A DNA stretch of 20,432 nt, from the NCBI GenBank assembly GCA_052143655.1, contig JBKQSL010000026.1:1-20432 (forward strand), in the 5' to 3' direction. This DNA is from CAVSUR01 sp052143655. Lineage in GTDB: Bacteria > Actinomycetota > Actinomycetes > Streptosporangiales > Streptosporangiaceae. A program made the position numbers and the translations under genes. Below are positions 1 through 7,877 of this stretch, piece by piece. The notes under the pieces are model-generated. The model saw only the letters and a list, made by a program, of their open reading frames with translations, was not told where the DNA came from and did no database searches. Within the stretch, counting starts at the first letter, position 1, and every line of letters begins with the position of its first letter.

Positions 1-8
1 TGCCGGGA

Positions 9-791
9 TCATGAAGGGCGCGCGGCGGCCAGGGCGGCTAGCTGGGCGGCCGATTCCTGTACTAGCGGGGCAAGGGCCCGGCCGGGGGACTGCCCGAGGC
101 GGCTGACCGGGCCGGACACGCACAGCGCGCCGATCAGCCCGGCCGCGCCGGGCGGGCTGCCCGGCCCGGCCGGGGCGCGCAGGACCGGGGCGCTGACGCT
201 GGCCACGCCCGCCTCGCGCTCGGCGACGCTGTCGGCCCAGCCGCGGCGGCGGACGGTCGCCAGCTCGGCCGCCGGCACGCCGAACCGGGCGGCGTCGGCC
301 GACCAGGCCAGCAGGACCTTGCCGCCCGACCCGGCCTCCAGTGGCAGCAGGGCGCCGACCGGCACGCTGTCGCGCAGGCCGGTGCCCGCGTCCCGGGCGG
401 CGATGCACAGCCGCCGGTCCGCCGACCGCACGTACAGCTGCACGCTCTCGCCCGTCTCGGCGTGCAGCCGGGCCAGCACCGGCGCGGCCACGGCGGCCAG
501 CTCGATCGCCGGGTCGGCGCGCACGGCCAGTTCGGTCAGCCGCGGTCCGAGCCGGAACGCTCCGTCCGCGGCCCGCGCCACCAGGCCGTGCGCCTCCAGC
601 GCGACCAGCAGCCGGTGCGCGGTCGGCCGGGGCAGGCCGCTGCGCTCGGCCAGCGCCCGCAGCGGCGCCGGTCCGTCGCCGAGCAGCTCCAGCAGGCTTA
701 CCGCGCGGTCCAGCACGCCGACGGCGCTGACCCGCCCGGCTTCTGCGCGGTTCGGGTTGCCGTCCGGCCCGGGGTCCCGTAGAGTGCTCAT
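9..791 (-). CDS. ndgR: IclR-family transcriptional regulator, NdgR-like
   Basis: A 260-aa regulator of the IclR family. Residues about 23-80 form the winged helix-turn-helix, with the recognition stretch LPRPTAHRLLVALEAHGLV. Residues about 90-255 form the IclR effector-binding domain, with TGESVQLYVR, GLRDSVPVG and the segment RRRGWADSVAEREAGVASVSAPV that is typical of NdgR. In Streptomyces and Corynebacterium (LtbR) this protein lies divergent from leuC and controls leucine and other amino-acid genes; the same divergent layout is seen here. The N-terminal about 20 residues are Pro/Gly/Asn-rich and probably disordered, and an Ala/Gly/Pro-rich insert at about 206-220 lengthens it slightly over the usual 238-240 aa. 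The ATG start gives a very short leader from the predicted promoter. The family call is firm; the symbol rests on context plus sequence. Confidence 0.88.
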   Translation of the reverse strand: MSTLRDPGPDGNPNRAEAGRVSAVGVLDRAVSLLELLGDGPAPLRALAERSGLPRPTAHRLLVALEAHGLVARAADGAFRLGPRLTELAVRADPAIELAAVAAPVLARLHAETGESVQLYVRSADRRLCIAARDAGTGLRDSVPVGALLPLEAGSGGKVLLAWSADAARFGVPAAELATVRRRGWADSVAEREAGVASVSAPVLRAPAGPGSPPGAAGLIGALCVSGPVSRLGQSPGRALAPLVQESAAQLAALAAARPS

Positions 792-800
792 ATCCTGAAC

Positions 801-829
801 AGGTTATCTCATTATGTGAGATCAGCCAA
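801..829 (-). promoter_or_regulatory. Predicted ndgR promoter
   Basis: On the minus strand TTGGCT (829-824) and TAACCT (806-801) are separated by exactly 17 bases, a good sigma-70/HrdB-type pair. The -10 element ends only about 10 bases before the ndgR ATG, so the transcript would have a very short leader or none. The spacer contains the dyad at 806-822, so a bound regulator would block the promoter. Autorepression is an inference. Confidence 0.5.
806..822. promoter_or_regulatory. Dyad operator, likely NdgR site
   Basis: The sequence is ATCTCA-TTATG-TGAGAT, a perfect 6-bp dyad with a 5-base centre in the ndgR/leuC intergenic region. IclR proteins bind short dyads of this kind, and NdgR is known to bind between ndgR and leuC. 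The site lies in the spacer of the predicted ndgR promoter and upstream of leuC, so one bound dimer could affect both directions. Confidence 0.6.
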
Positions 830-840
830 GCTGATCAGCT
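829..840. promoter_or_regulatory. Perfect 12-bp palindrome
   Basis: AGCTGATCAGCT is a perfect palindrome that begins seven bases beyond the ATCTCA/TGAGAT dyad. It may be a second regulator half or the start of the leuC transcript. It resembles no operator that I can name with confidence. Confidence 0.3.
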
Positions 841-982
841 AGCGGGAATCGACGCGGCTGTCACGGCACGGCTGAGATCGGGGAAGCTCTGCCGCAACCG
901 GCGGCGGGGTCCTCGGGGAGCCTGCAGTCCAATGGCGCGCGTGCAGCGCACGCTCGCACGGCAACTCGGAGGCGGGACAACT

Positions 983-2380
983 GTGACCGGACGACTGTTC
1001 GACAAGGTCTGGGACCGTCACCTCGTGGCCAGCCCCGAGGGCGAGCCACCGCTGCTCTATATCGACCTGCACCTGGTGCACGAGGTGACCTCGCCGCAGG
1101 CGTTCGAGGGCCTGGAACTGGCCGGGCGCCGGGTCCGGCGGCCGGACCTGACCCTGGCCACCATGGACCACGACGTGCCGACCCGCGACCTCGACAAGCC
1201 GATCGCCGACAAGCTTGCCGCTGAGCAGATCGCCCGGCTGCGGGAGAACTGCGCCCGGCATGGCATCACCCTGCACGCGCTCGGCAGCCCCGATCAGGGC
1301 ATCGTCCACGTCATCGGCCCGCAGCTCGGGGTAACCCAGCCGGGCATGACGATCGTCTGCGGTGACAGCCACACCTCCACGCACGGCGCGTTCGGCGCGC
1401 TGGCGTTCGGCATCGGCACTACCCAGGTCGAGCACGTGCTGGCCACCCAGACGCTGCGGCAGGTCAAGCCGTCGGCGATGGCGGTCACCGTGGACGGCGA
1501 CCTGCCGGCCGGCTGCACGGCCAAGGACCTGGTGCTCGGCATCATCCGGGTGCTCGGCACCGGCGGCGGCGTCGGGTCGGTGATCGAGTACCGCGGCGCG
1601 GCCATCCGCGCGCTGCCGATGTCCGGCCGGATGACCGTGTGCAACATGTCGATCGAGGGCGGCGCCCGGGCCGGGATGATCGCCCCGGACGACACCACGT
1701 TCGCGTTCCTGGCGGGCCGGCCGCACAGCCCGAAGGGCGCTGACTGGGAGCGGGCGCTGGATGACTGGCGCAGCCTGGTCACCGATGAGGGCGCGCCGTT
1801 CGACCACGAGATCACCATTGACGCCACGGCGCTGCGCCCCGCCGTGACCTGGGGCACCAACCCGGCCCAGTCGGTGTCCATCGACGACAAGGTGCCCGGC
1901 CCCGGCTCGTTCGCCAGCCCGGCGCAGCAGCAGTCCGCCGAGCGCGCGCTGGCCTACATGGCCCTGGAGCCCGGCACCGCGATCCGCGATATCAGCGTCG
2001 ACACCGTGTTCATCGGCTCGTGCACCAACGGACGGCTGGCGGACCTGGCGGAAGCGGCGCAGGTGATCCGCGGCCGGAAGATAGCGCCCGGCATCCGCGC
2101 GCTGGTGGTTCCCGGCTCGGCCCGGGTCAAGGCCGAGGCCGAGGCGCAGGGCCTGGACAAGGCGTTCACCGACGCCGGATTCGAGTGGCGGTCGGCCGGC
2201 TGCTCGATGTGCCTGGGCATGAACGGCGACATCCTGGCCCCCGGCGAGCGCTCGGCGTCCACCAGCAACCGCAACTTCGAGGGCCGTCAGGGCCCCGGCG
2301 GCCGGACGCACCTCGTCTCGCCCGCCGTGGCGGCGGCAACCGCGGTCGCCGGCCACTTCGCCGCCCCCGCGGACCTGTGA
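983..2380 (+). CDS. leuC: 3-isopropylmalate dehydratase large subunit
   Basis: The large, iron-sulfur subunit of isopropylmalate isomerase interconverts 2- and 3-isopropylmalate in leucine synthesis, working with LeuD in the cytoplasm. I chose the GTG at 983: it has a GGAGG ribosome site at 968-972, gives MTGRLFDKVWDRH (the usual LeuC N-terminus) and a 465-aa protein. With this start the three cluster cysteines fall at 347 (GSCTNGR) and 407/410 (AGCSMCLGMN), the numbering of the E. coli enzyme. Other aconitase-family blocks are GDSHTSTHGAFGALAFGIG, VCNMSIEGGARAGMIAPD and STSNRNFEGRQG. An upstream in-frame ATG at 932 would add 17 unconserved residues. leuD follows after a 67-base gap. No internal damage is seen. 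Confidence 0.97.
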   Translation: MTGRLFDKVWDRHLVASPEGEPPLLYIDLHLVHEVTSPQAFEGLELAGRRVRRPDLTLATMDHDVPTRDLDKPIADKLAAEQIARLRENCARHGITLHALGSPDQGIVHVIGPQLGVTQPGMTIVCGDSHTSTHGAFGALAFGIGTTQVEHVLATQTLRQVKPSAMAVTVDGDLPAGCTAKDLVLGIIRVLGTGGGVGSVIEYRGAAIRALPMSGRMTVCNMSIEGGARAGMIAPDDTTFAFLAGRPHSPKGADWERALDDWRSLVTDEGAPFDHEITIDATALRPAVTWGTNPAQSVSIDDKVPGPGSFASPAQQQSAERALAYMALEPGTAIRDISVDTVFIGSCTNGRLADLAEAAQVIRGRKIAPGIRALVVPGSARVKAEAEAQGLDKAFTDAGFEWRSAGCSMCLGMNGDILAPGERSASTSNRNFEGRQGPGGRTHLVSPAVAAATAVAGHFAAPADL

Positions 2381-2447
2381 TGACCAAGACCGCAACCACG
2401 AAGACCGCACGGTGTGCGACAACACGGTGTACGACAGGAGACCGGTG

Positions 2448-3053
2448 ATGCCAGGAGTAACGCAGATCGCGGGCCGGGCCGTGGCCGTGCAGCGCCGCGA
2501 CATCGACACCGACCAGATCATTCCCGCCTCGTGGCTCAAGAGGGTCAGCCGCACCGGCTTCGCCCCCGGCCTGTTCGGCGCCTGGCGCCAGGACCCGGGC
2601 TTCGCGCTGAACCAGCCCGGCGCCGATGGGGCGCAGATCCTGGTGGCCGGGGCAAACTTCGGCTGCGGGTCGTCCCGCGAGCACGCGGTCTGGGCGCTGC
2701 AGGACTTCGGCTTCCGGGCCGTCGTCGCGCCCAGCTTCGCCGACATCTTCCGCGGTAACGCGGTCAGTTCCGGACTGGTTCCGGTCCAGGCGGATGAGGC
2801 GGCGGTCAGCGAGATCTTCGCGGCCTTGGCCGCTGACCCGGCCGCGGAAGTCGTGGTGGACCTGGCCGAGCGCACCGTCGCGATGCCCGGCGCGGGCCTG
2901 CGCGCGCCGTTCACGCTGCCCGATTACGACCGGTGGCGGCTGATGGAAGGCCTGGACGACATCGGCGTGACGCTGCGGCACGAGGCGGCCATCACCGCGC
3001 ACGAAGCCGTACGGCCCGGCTGGCTGCCATCGCTGGCCGCCAGTGCTCGTTAA
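2448..3053 (+). CDS. leuD: 3-isopropylmalate dehydratase small subunit
   Basis: The small swivelling subunit of isopropylmalate isomerase. The protein is 201 aa, the usual LeuD length. Recognisable blocks are RRDIDTDQIIPASWLKRV near the N-terminus, ILVAGANFGCGSSREHAVWALQDFGFRAVVAPSFADIFRGNA (the core substrate-pocket block) and the C-terminal LPDYDRWRLMEGLDDIGVTL. The ATG at 2448 is preceded by AGGAG at 2436-2440, at good spacing; an in-frame ATG at 2412 would add a 12-residue tail unlike the family. The 67 bases between leuC and leuD contain a short repeat of the 'accaagaccgcaa' type but no gene. It is co-transcribed with leuC. Confidence 0.96.
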   Translation: MPGVTQIAGRAVAVQRRDIDTDQIIPASWLKRVSRTGFAPGLFGAWRQDPGFALNQPGADGAQILVAGANFGCGSSREHAVWALQDFGFRAVVAPSFADIFRGNAVSSGLVPVQADEAAVSEIFAALAADPAAEVVVDLAERTVAMPGAGLRAPFTLPDYDRWRLMEGLDDIGVTLRHEAAITAHEAVRPGWLPSLAASAR

Positions 3054-3076
3054 CGCGGCGCCCCGCTAACGCGGCC

Positions 3077-3116
3077 CGCTTTCCTGGCGCCTGGTACTGC
3101 CATCGCCGGGAAAGCG
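3077..3116 (+). terminator. Hairpin terminator after leuD
   Basis: Bases 3077-3089 pair with 3104-3116 as a 13-bp stem with one G-U pair, around a 14-base loop. It lies 24 bases past the leuD stop and has no T-run, as is common for actinomycete terminators. It would separate leuCD from the ilv operon. Confidence 0.55.
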
Positions 3117-3296
3117 CGCCGTCAGGAGGGCGGTGCCGCCAGGAAGACGGAGCCGCCGGTGAAAGATTTGCGAAAGCACAGTGAATGCCTGGTGTTCCCG
3201 GCCGGTCCGCAGTGATCGTGCGGTATGGTAAGCGTCAGCTGCCGCCCGCCAGTCGGGCGCCTGGCAGCAGACTCGTTCAACCAGGGGGAGATCCTC

Positions 3297-3338
3297 GTGA
3301 CCCGGCCCGACCAGTTCCTCGTAATTCTCATCACGTAG
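3297..3338 (+). CDS. ilv leader peptide (attenuator)
   Basis: A 13-codon ORF reads MTRPDQFLVILIT, with GTG start and TAG stop. A strong ribosome site, AGGGGGAGA, lies at about 3283-3291. Five successive codons are Leu-Val-Ile-Leu-Ile, the end products of the downstream pathway. This is the hallmark of transcription attenuation: a ribosome stalled for lack of charged branched-chain tRNAs changes the fold of the RNA behind it. The stop codon is the first part of the next hairpin. Confidence 0.9.
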   Translation: MTRPDQFLVILIT

Positions 3339-3365
3339 CGCGAACCGCTCCCGCAGTTCGCGCTA
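3336..3365 (+). promoter_or_regulatory. Attenuator pause hairpin
   Basis: TAGCGCGAAC (3336-3345) and GTTCGCGCTA (3356-3365) are perfectly complementary over 10 bp with a 10-base loop. The leader stop codon is the first three bases of the stem. A ribosome at the Leu-Val-Ile-Leu-Ile codons would mask or free this stem, as in 1:2 pause structures of ilv and leu leaders. Confidence 0.75.
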
Positions 3366-3367
3366 CC

Positions 3368-3399
3368 ACCTCTTTGCCGAGACGGCAGGGAGGTTTTTT
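3368..3399 (+). terminator. Intrinsic terminator of the ilvB attenuator
   Basis: Bases 3368-3379 pair with 3383-3394 in a 12-bp stem (two G-U pairs) with a 3-base loop, followed at once by six T at 3394-3399. It ends 33 bases before ilvB. Such a clear T-run terminator is rare in this GC-rich DNA, and with the leader peptide it defines the attenuator. Confidence 0.88.
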
Positions 3400-3432
3400 G
3401 TTGGAGCAGTACCCCGAGAAAGGGAGCATCCC

Positions 3433-5196
3433 GTGCAGCTCACCGGAGCCCAGGCGCTCGTCCGCAGCCTGGAGCAGCAGGGCGTCGACGTCATATTCGG
3501 CGTGCCCGGCGGCGCGATCCTGCCCGCCTACGACCCGCTTAGGTCCTCCTCGCTCCGGCACGTGCTCGTACGGCATGAGCAGGGCGCCGGGCACGCGGCC
3601 GAGGGCTATGCCTGGGCCACCGGGCGGACCGGAGTGTGCATGGCCACCAGCGGGCCGGGCGCTACCAACCTGGTCACCGCCCTGGCCGACGCCTACATGG
3701 ACTCGGTGCCGATGGTCGCGATCACCGGCCAGGTCAGTACCCCGATGATCGGCACCGACGCGTTCCAGGAAGCCGACATCACCGGCATCACGCTGCCGAT
3801 CACCAAGCACAACGAGCTGGTGACGAGCGTGCAGCGGATCCCGGCGGCGATCGCCGAGGCGTTCCACATCGCCGCCAGCGGCCGGCCCGGCCCGGTGCTG
3901 GTCGACCTGCCGAAGGACATCCTGCAGGCCGAGGCCCCCTGGGACTGGCCGCCGGCGCTGAACCTGCCCGGGTACAAGGTGCCCGGACCGCCGGACGCGC
4001 AGGCGATCGCTGCGGCCGCCCGGCTGCTGCACGCCGCCCGGCGGCCGGTGCTGTACGTCGGCGGCGGCGTGATCAAGTCCGGCTCGCACGCGGAGCTGCT
4101 GCACCTGGCCGAGCTGGCCCAGGCACCGGTCACCACCACGCTGATGGCCCGCGGCGCGTTTCCCGACACCCACCCGCTGGCGCTCGGCATGCCGGGCATG
4201 CACGGCTGCTACACCGCGGTGGCCGCGCTGCAGGAAGCTGACCTGCTGGTGGCGCTCGGCGCCCGGTTCGACGACCGGGTCACCGGCCGGCTCGCGGACT
4301 TCGCGCCGCGCGCCGCGGTGGTGCACGCCGACATCGACCCGGCCGAGATCGGCAAGAACCGCATCCCGGACGTGGCCATCGTCGGCGACCTCAAGCCGGT
4401 GATCGCCGGGCTCGGCGAGGCGCTGGCGCAGCTGGTCACCGCCGACGGCCCGCCGCATACCCGGGACTGGATCGCGACGACGCAGCAGTGGAAGCGCCAG
4501 TTCCCGCTGCGCTACACCCAGGAGGCCGACGGCCCGCTCAAGCCGCAGTACGTGACCGAGCGGCTGTCCGCGCTGACCGGCGGCAACGCGGTCGTGGTGG
4601 CCGGGGTCGGCCAGCACCAGATGCACGCTGCCCAGCACTACTCCTTCACCAAGCCGCGCAGCTGGATCAACTCCGGCGGCCTCGGCACGATGGGCTTCGC
4701 CGTCCCGGCCGCGATGGGCGCCCAGGTCGGCAGGCCGGGGGAGACAGTCGTGGCCATCGACGGCGACGGCTGCTTCCAGATGACCGCCCAGGAGCTCGCG
4801 ACCTGCGCGATCGAGAAGCTGCCGATCAAGGTCATGCTGTTCAACAACGGCTTCCTCGGCATGGTCCGGCAGTGGCAGGAGCTGTTCTACGACGAGCGGT
4901 ACTCCGAGGTCGAGCTGGGCACCGCGATCCCCGACTACGTCAAGCTGGCCGAGGCCTACGGCTGCGTCGGGCTGCGCTGCGAGCGCTCCGAGGACGTCGA
5001 CGCGACGCTGGACAAGGCGCTGGCGGTGACCGACACCCCGGTGGTCGTCGACTTCCGGGTTCATGACAGAGAAGGAGTGTTCCCGATGGTGCCAGCCGGG
5101 CGCCCGAACGACGAGATCGTGCTCGGGCCCGAGTTCACCGAGGCCGAGCAGCGCGCTGCCAGCCGGCGTGAGATGACGCAGGAGGCGGCCCGATGA
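3433..5196 (+). CDS. ilvB: Acetolactate synthase large (catalytic) subunit
   Basis: The thiamine-diphosphate enzyme that makes 2-acetolactate (valine, leucine) and 2-aceto-2-hydroxybutyrate (isoleucine). At 587 aa it is of normal length. The N-terminal ThDP domain has GVPGGAILPAYDPL and RHEQGAGHAAEGYA, with catalytic Glu at residue 49. The central FAD-type domain spans about 190-330. The C-terminal domain has GGLGTMGFAVPAAMGAQ and the Mg-ThDP motif GDGCFQM...LFNNGFLGMVRQWQ from about residue 444. The GTG at 3433 is set by AAAGGGA at 3419-3425 and by the conserved LTGAQALVRSLEQQGV beginning. The stop overlaps the ilvN start (ATGA), so the two subunits are translationally coupled. Expression is governed by the attenuator just upstream. 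Confidence 0.97.
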   Translation: MQLTGAQALVRSLEQQGVDVIFGVPGGAILPAYDPLRSSSLRHVLVRHEQGAGHAAEGYAWATGRTGVCMATSGPGATNLVTALADAYMDSVPMVAITGQVSTPMIGTDAFQEADITGITLPITKHNELVTSVQRIPAAIAEAFHIAASGRPGPVLVDLPKDILQAEAPWDWPPALNLPGYKVPGPPDAQAIAAAARLLHAARRPVLYVGGGVIKSGSHAELLHLAELAQAPVTTTLMARGAFPDTHPLALGMPGMHGCYTAVAALQEADLLVALGARFDDRVTGRLADFAPRAAVVHADIDPAEIGKNRIPDVAIVGDLKPVIAGLGEALAQLVTADGPPHTRDWIATTQQWKRQFPLRYTQEADGPLKPQYVTERLSALTGGNAVVVAGVGQHQMHAAQHYSFTKPRSWINSGGLGTMGFAVPAAMGAQVGRPGETVVAIDGDGCFQMTAQELATCAIEKLPIKVMLFNNGFLGMVRQWQELFYDERYSEVELGTAIPDYVKLAEAYGCVGLRCERSEDVDATLDKALAVTDTPVVVDFRVHDREGVFPMVPAGRPNDEIVLGPEFTEAEQRAASRREMTQEAAR

Positions 5197-5729
5197 GCAC
5201 GCACACCCTGTCGGTCCTGGTCGAGAACAAGCCCGGCGTGCTCGCGCACGTGGCCGGGCTGTTCTCGCGACGCGCGTTCAACATCAGCTCGCTCGCGGTG
5301 GGCCCGACCCAGGACGAGCGGGTCAGCCGGATGACCATCGTCGTCGACGGCGCGTCCACGCCGGTCGAGCAGGTCATCCGCCAGCTGGAGAAGCTGATCC
5401 GGGTGCTCAAGGTCGTCGAGCTGGCGGAGGGCGGCGCGGTCGAGCGCGAGCTTGCGCTGGTCAAGGTGCCGGCCGGCCCGGACGTCCGCAGCCAGCTGCT
5501 GGAGGTCGCGGCGGTATTCGGCACCACCGTCGTCGACATGACCCCGGACGCGCTGATCCTGGAGTCGGTGAGCGGCCCCGGCAAGCTGGAGGCCCTGCTC
5601 GCCATGCTGGAGACCTACGGCCCCTGCGAGCTGGTCCGCACCGGGCGGGTCGCGCTGGGCCGGGGCAGCGAGACCATCACCGACGGCGAGCGGCCCGCCC
5701 AGCCGGGGCTGGCCGCCGTCGGCGCCTGA
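5193..5729 (+). CDS. ilvN: Acetolactate synthase small (regulatory) subunit
   Basis: A 178-aa regulatory subunit that activates IlvB and carries valine feedback inhibition. An ACT domain fills about residues 3-77 (HTLSVLVENKPGVLAHVAGLFSRRAFNISSLAVGPT), followed by the ALS small-subunit C-terminal domain at about 83-160. The ATG overlaps the ilvB stop by four bases. The last about 15 residues (DGERPAQPGLAAVGA) are a nonconserved tail. The long version of the subunit is present, as usual in actinomycetes. Confidence 0.96.
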   Translation: MSTHTLSVLVENKPGVLAHVAGLFSRRAFNISSLAVGPTQDERVSRMTIVVDGASTPVEQVIRQLEKLIRVLKVVELAEGGAVERELALVKVPAGPDVRSQLLEVAAVFGTTVVDMTPDALILESVSGPGKLEALLAMLETYGPCELVRTGRVALGRGSETITDGERPAQPGLAAVGA

Positions 5730-5785
5730 CCGCCCGGATACCCGGCGCCTGAACGCTCACTGACCTGAACACGAAAGGACTCGAC

Positions 5786-6796
5786 ATGGCTACCGTCTAT
5801 TACGACTCTGACGCCGATCTCAGCTTCATCCAGGGACGCAAGATCGCGGTTCTCGGCTACGGCTCGCAGGGCCACGCGCACGCGCTCAGCCTGCGCGACT
5901 CCGGCTGCGAGGTCCGCGTCGGCCTGCCCGGGGGCTCCCGCTCCCGGGCCCGCGCGGAGGCGGCCGGCTTGCCGGTGCAGACCCCGGCGGAGGCCTGCGC
6001 CTGGGCCGACGTGATCATGGTGCTGACCCCGGACACCGCCCAGCGCGGGCTGTACGCCGAGGCCATCGCGCCGAACCTCAAGGCCGGCGACGCGCTGTTC
6101 TTCGCCCACGGATTCAACATCCGCTACGGCTACATCACCCCGCCCGCCGACGTGGACGTCGCCATGGTCGCGCCCAAGGCGCCCGGTCACCTGGTGCGCC
6201 GCCAGTTCGAGGCGGGCCAGGGTACCCCGGTGCTGGTAGCCGTCGAGCAGGACGCCACCGGCAAGGCCTGGGACCTGGTGAAGTCCTACGCCTGCGCGAT
6301 CGGCGGCACCAAGGCCGGCGCGCTGGTCACCACGTTCACCGAGGAGACCGAGAGTGACCTGTTCGGCGAGCAGGCCGTGCTGTGCGGCGGCGTCACCGCC
6401 CTGGTCAACGCGGGCTTCGAGACCCTGGTCGGGGCCGGCTACCAGCCGGAGGTGGCCTACTTCGAGTGCCTGCACGAGCTCAAGCTCATCGTCGACCTCA
6501 TGTACGAGGGCGGGATGAAGGGCATGCGCTACTCGGTCAGCGACACCGCCGAGTACGGCGACCTGACCCGCGGCCCGCGGGTGATTGGCGAGCCGACCCG
6601 GCAGGCTATGGCCAAGCTGCTCGCCGACATCCAGTCCGGCGAGTTCGCCCGCGAGTGGGTGGCCGAGGACGACGCTGGCCGGCCGAACTTCGAGCGGCTG
6701 CGCGCCGAGGCGGCCGACAGCCTGGTCGAGAAGACCGGCAAGCCGCTGCGCGCCATGATGAGCTGGCTTAACGCGCCGGTAGACGAGGCGGAGTGA
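5786..6796 (+). CDS. ilvC: Ketol-acid reductoisomerase (NADP+), class I
   Basis: Converts acetolactate or acetohydroxybutyrate to the dihydroxy acids with Mg2+ and NADPH. It is 336 aa, class I length. The Rossmann motif is GYGSQGHAHALSLRDSG at 24-40, and the cofactor loop is PGGSRSR at 48-54. Active-site residues visible are H108 (FFAHGFNIRYG), K131 (APKAPGHLVRRQF), D191 and E195 (SDLFGEQAVL), E227/E231 (FECLHELKLIVDLMYEGG) and the YSVSD serines at 250-252. The start has a GAAAGGA ribosome site at 5774-5780. It sits 56 bases after ilvN and one base before the leuB ATG. Confidence 0.97.
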   Translation: MATVYYDSDADLSFIQGRKIAVLGYGSQGHAHALSLRDSGCEVRVGLPGGSRSRARAEAAGLPVQTPAEACAWADVIMVLTPDTAQRGLYAEAIAPNLKAGDALFFAHGFNIRYGYITPPADVDVAMVAPKAPGHLVRRQFEAGQGTPVLVAVEQDATGKAWDLVKSYACAIGGTKAGALVTTFTEETESDLFGEQAVLCGGVTALVNAGFETLVGAGYQPEVAYFECLHELKLIVDLMYEGGMKGMRYSVSDTAEYGDLTRGPRVIGEPTRQAMAKLLADIQSGEFAREWVAEDDAGRPNFERLRAEAADSLVEKTGKPLRAMMSWLNAPVDEAE

Positions 6797-6797
6797 G

Positions 6798-7877
6798 ATG
6801 ACTGACCGAGTATCCGAGCGCGGCTACGTATCCGAGCGCGGCTACGTCGTCGCGCACCTGCCCGGTGACGGCGTCGGCCCCGAGGTCACCGCGGTGGCCC
6901 GGGGCTGCGTGGACGCCGTCGCCGCCCGGCGCGGGTTCAGCGTCGAATGGCGGCCCTACACTCTCGGCGCCGAGCATTACCTGGCGACCGGGGAAGTGCT
7001 GCCCGACGCGATCCTCGACGAGCTGCGCAAGACCGACGCGGTACTGCTCGGCGCCGTCGGCAGCCCGAAGGTCAAGCCGGGCGTGCTGGAGCGCGGCCTG
7101 CTGCTGCGGCTGCGGGCAGAGCTCGACCTGTACGTGAATCTGCGGCCGTCCAAGCTGCGGGCCGGGGTCGGCGGCGCCGTCACCAGGCACCAGCTGTCCG
7201 ACCTGGACCTGGTCATCGTGCGGGAGAACACCGAGGGCCTGTACGCCGGGGCCGGCGGCACCGTGCACCAGGGCAGCGAATTCGAGACCGCGACCGAGGA
7301 GTCGCTGAACACCCGGGCCGGGGTCGCCCGCTGCGTCCGGTACGCCGCGGCGCTGGCCGGCCGGCGCAGCGGCCGGCTGACGCTGGTGCACAAGACCAAC
7401 GTGCTGACCCACGCCGGCGACCTGTGGCTGCGCACCGCGCAGCAGATCGCGGCCGAAACCGGCGTCTCGCTGGACTACGCGCACGTGGACGCCGCCTGCC
7501 TGTACCTGGTCGATGACCCGGCCAGGTTCGACGTGATCGTCACCGACAACCTTTTCGGCGATATTCTCAGCGATCTCGGCGCGGCCCTGACCGGCGGCCT
7601 GGGCCTGGCGCCCAGCGGCAACCTGAACCCCGACCGCACCGGCCCGTCGGTCTTCGAGCCGGTGCACGGCTCGGCGCCGGACATCGCCGGCAAGGGGCTG
7701 GCCAGCCCGGCGGGCGCGGTGCTGTCGGCCGGGCTGATGCTCGACCACCTCGGCGAGGAGGCGGCCGGGGCGGACCTGGACGCGGCCGTGTCGGCGGTGC
7801 TCGCGGCCGGGGCGCCGGCCACCACCGCGCAGTGGGAAGACGCGCTGCTCGCGCACCTGGCGGAGGTGCCGGCATGA
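6798..7877 (+). CDS. leuB: 3-isopropylmalate dehydrogenase
   Basis: Oxidatively decarboxylates 3-isopropylmalate to 4-methyl-2-oxopentanoate in leucine synthesis. The 359-aa protein has AHLPGDGVGPEVTAVARG near the N-terminus, NLRPSKLR, VIVRENTEGLYAGAGG, the HKTNV lysine block, TDNLFGDILSDLGAALTGGLGLAPSGNLN (metal-binding aspartates) and FEPVHGSAPDIAGKGLASPAGAV. The ATG at 6798 follows the ilvC stop by one base and uses a GGCGGAG site inside ilvC. Residues 5-16 are two copies of VSERGY made by an 18-bp tandem duplication, an addition ahead of the conserved fold. The stop overlaps the cimA start (ATGA). Confidence 0.95.
   Translation: MTDRVSERGYVSERGYVVAHLPGDGVGPEVTAVARGCVDAVAARRGFSVEWRPYTLGAEHYLATGEVLPDAILDELRKTDAVLLGAVGSPKVKPGVLERGLLLRLRAELDLYVNLRPSKLRAGVGGAVTRHQLSDLDLVIVRENTEGLYAGAGGTVHQGSEFETATEESLNTRAGVARCVRYAAALAGRRSGRLTLVHKTNVLTHAGDLWLRTAQQIAAETGVSLDYAHVDAACLYLVDDPARFDVIVTDNLFGDILSDLGAALTGGLGLAPSGNLNPDRTGPSVFEPVHGSAPDIAGKGLASPAGAVLSAGLMLDHLGEEAAGADLDAAVSAVLAAGAPATTAQWEDALLAHLAEVPA
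6810..6845 (+). repeat. 18-bp perfect tandem duplication in leuB 5' end
   Basis: GTATCCGAGCGCGGCTAC is present twice, head to tail with no spacer (6810-6827 and 6828-6845). It keeps the reading frame and adds six residues before the Rossmann-like core of LeuB. Confidence 0.95.

Noticed and set aside
839..2914. A 691-codon minus-strand frame opposite leuC and leuD
   Set aside because: It is a mirror frame of two strongly conserved genes; its product is Arg/Gly/His-rich with no domain. The same holds for the long minus-strand frames opposite ilvB, leuB, cimA, ilvD and the MFS gene.
3159..3217. Short GTG ORF MKDLRKHSECLVFPAGPQ upstream of the ilv leader
   Set aside because: It has only a weak ribosome site, no branched-chain codon run and no associated hairpin; the real leader is at 3297.
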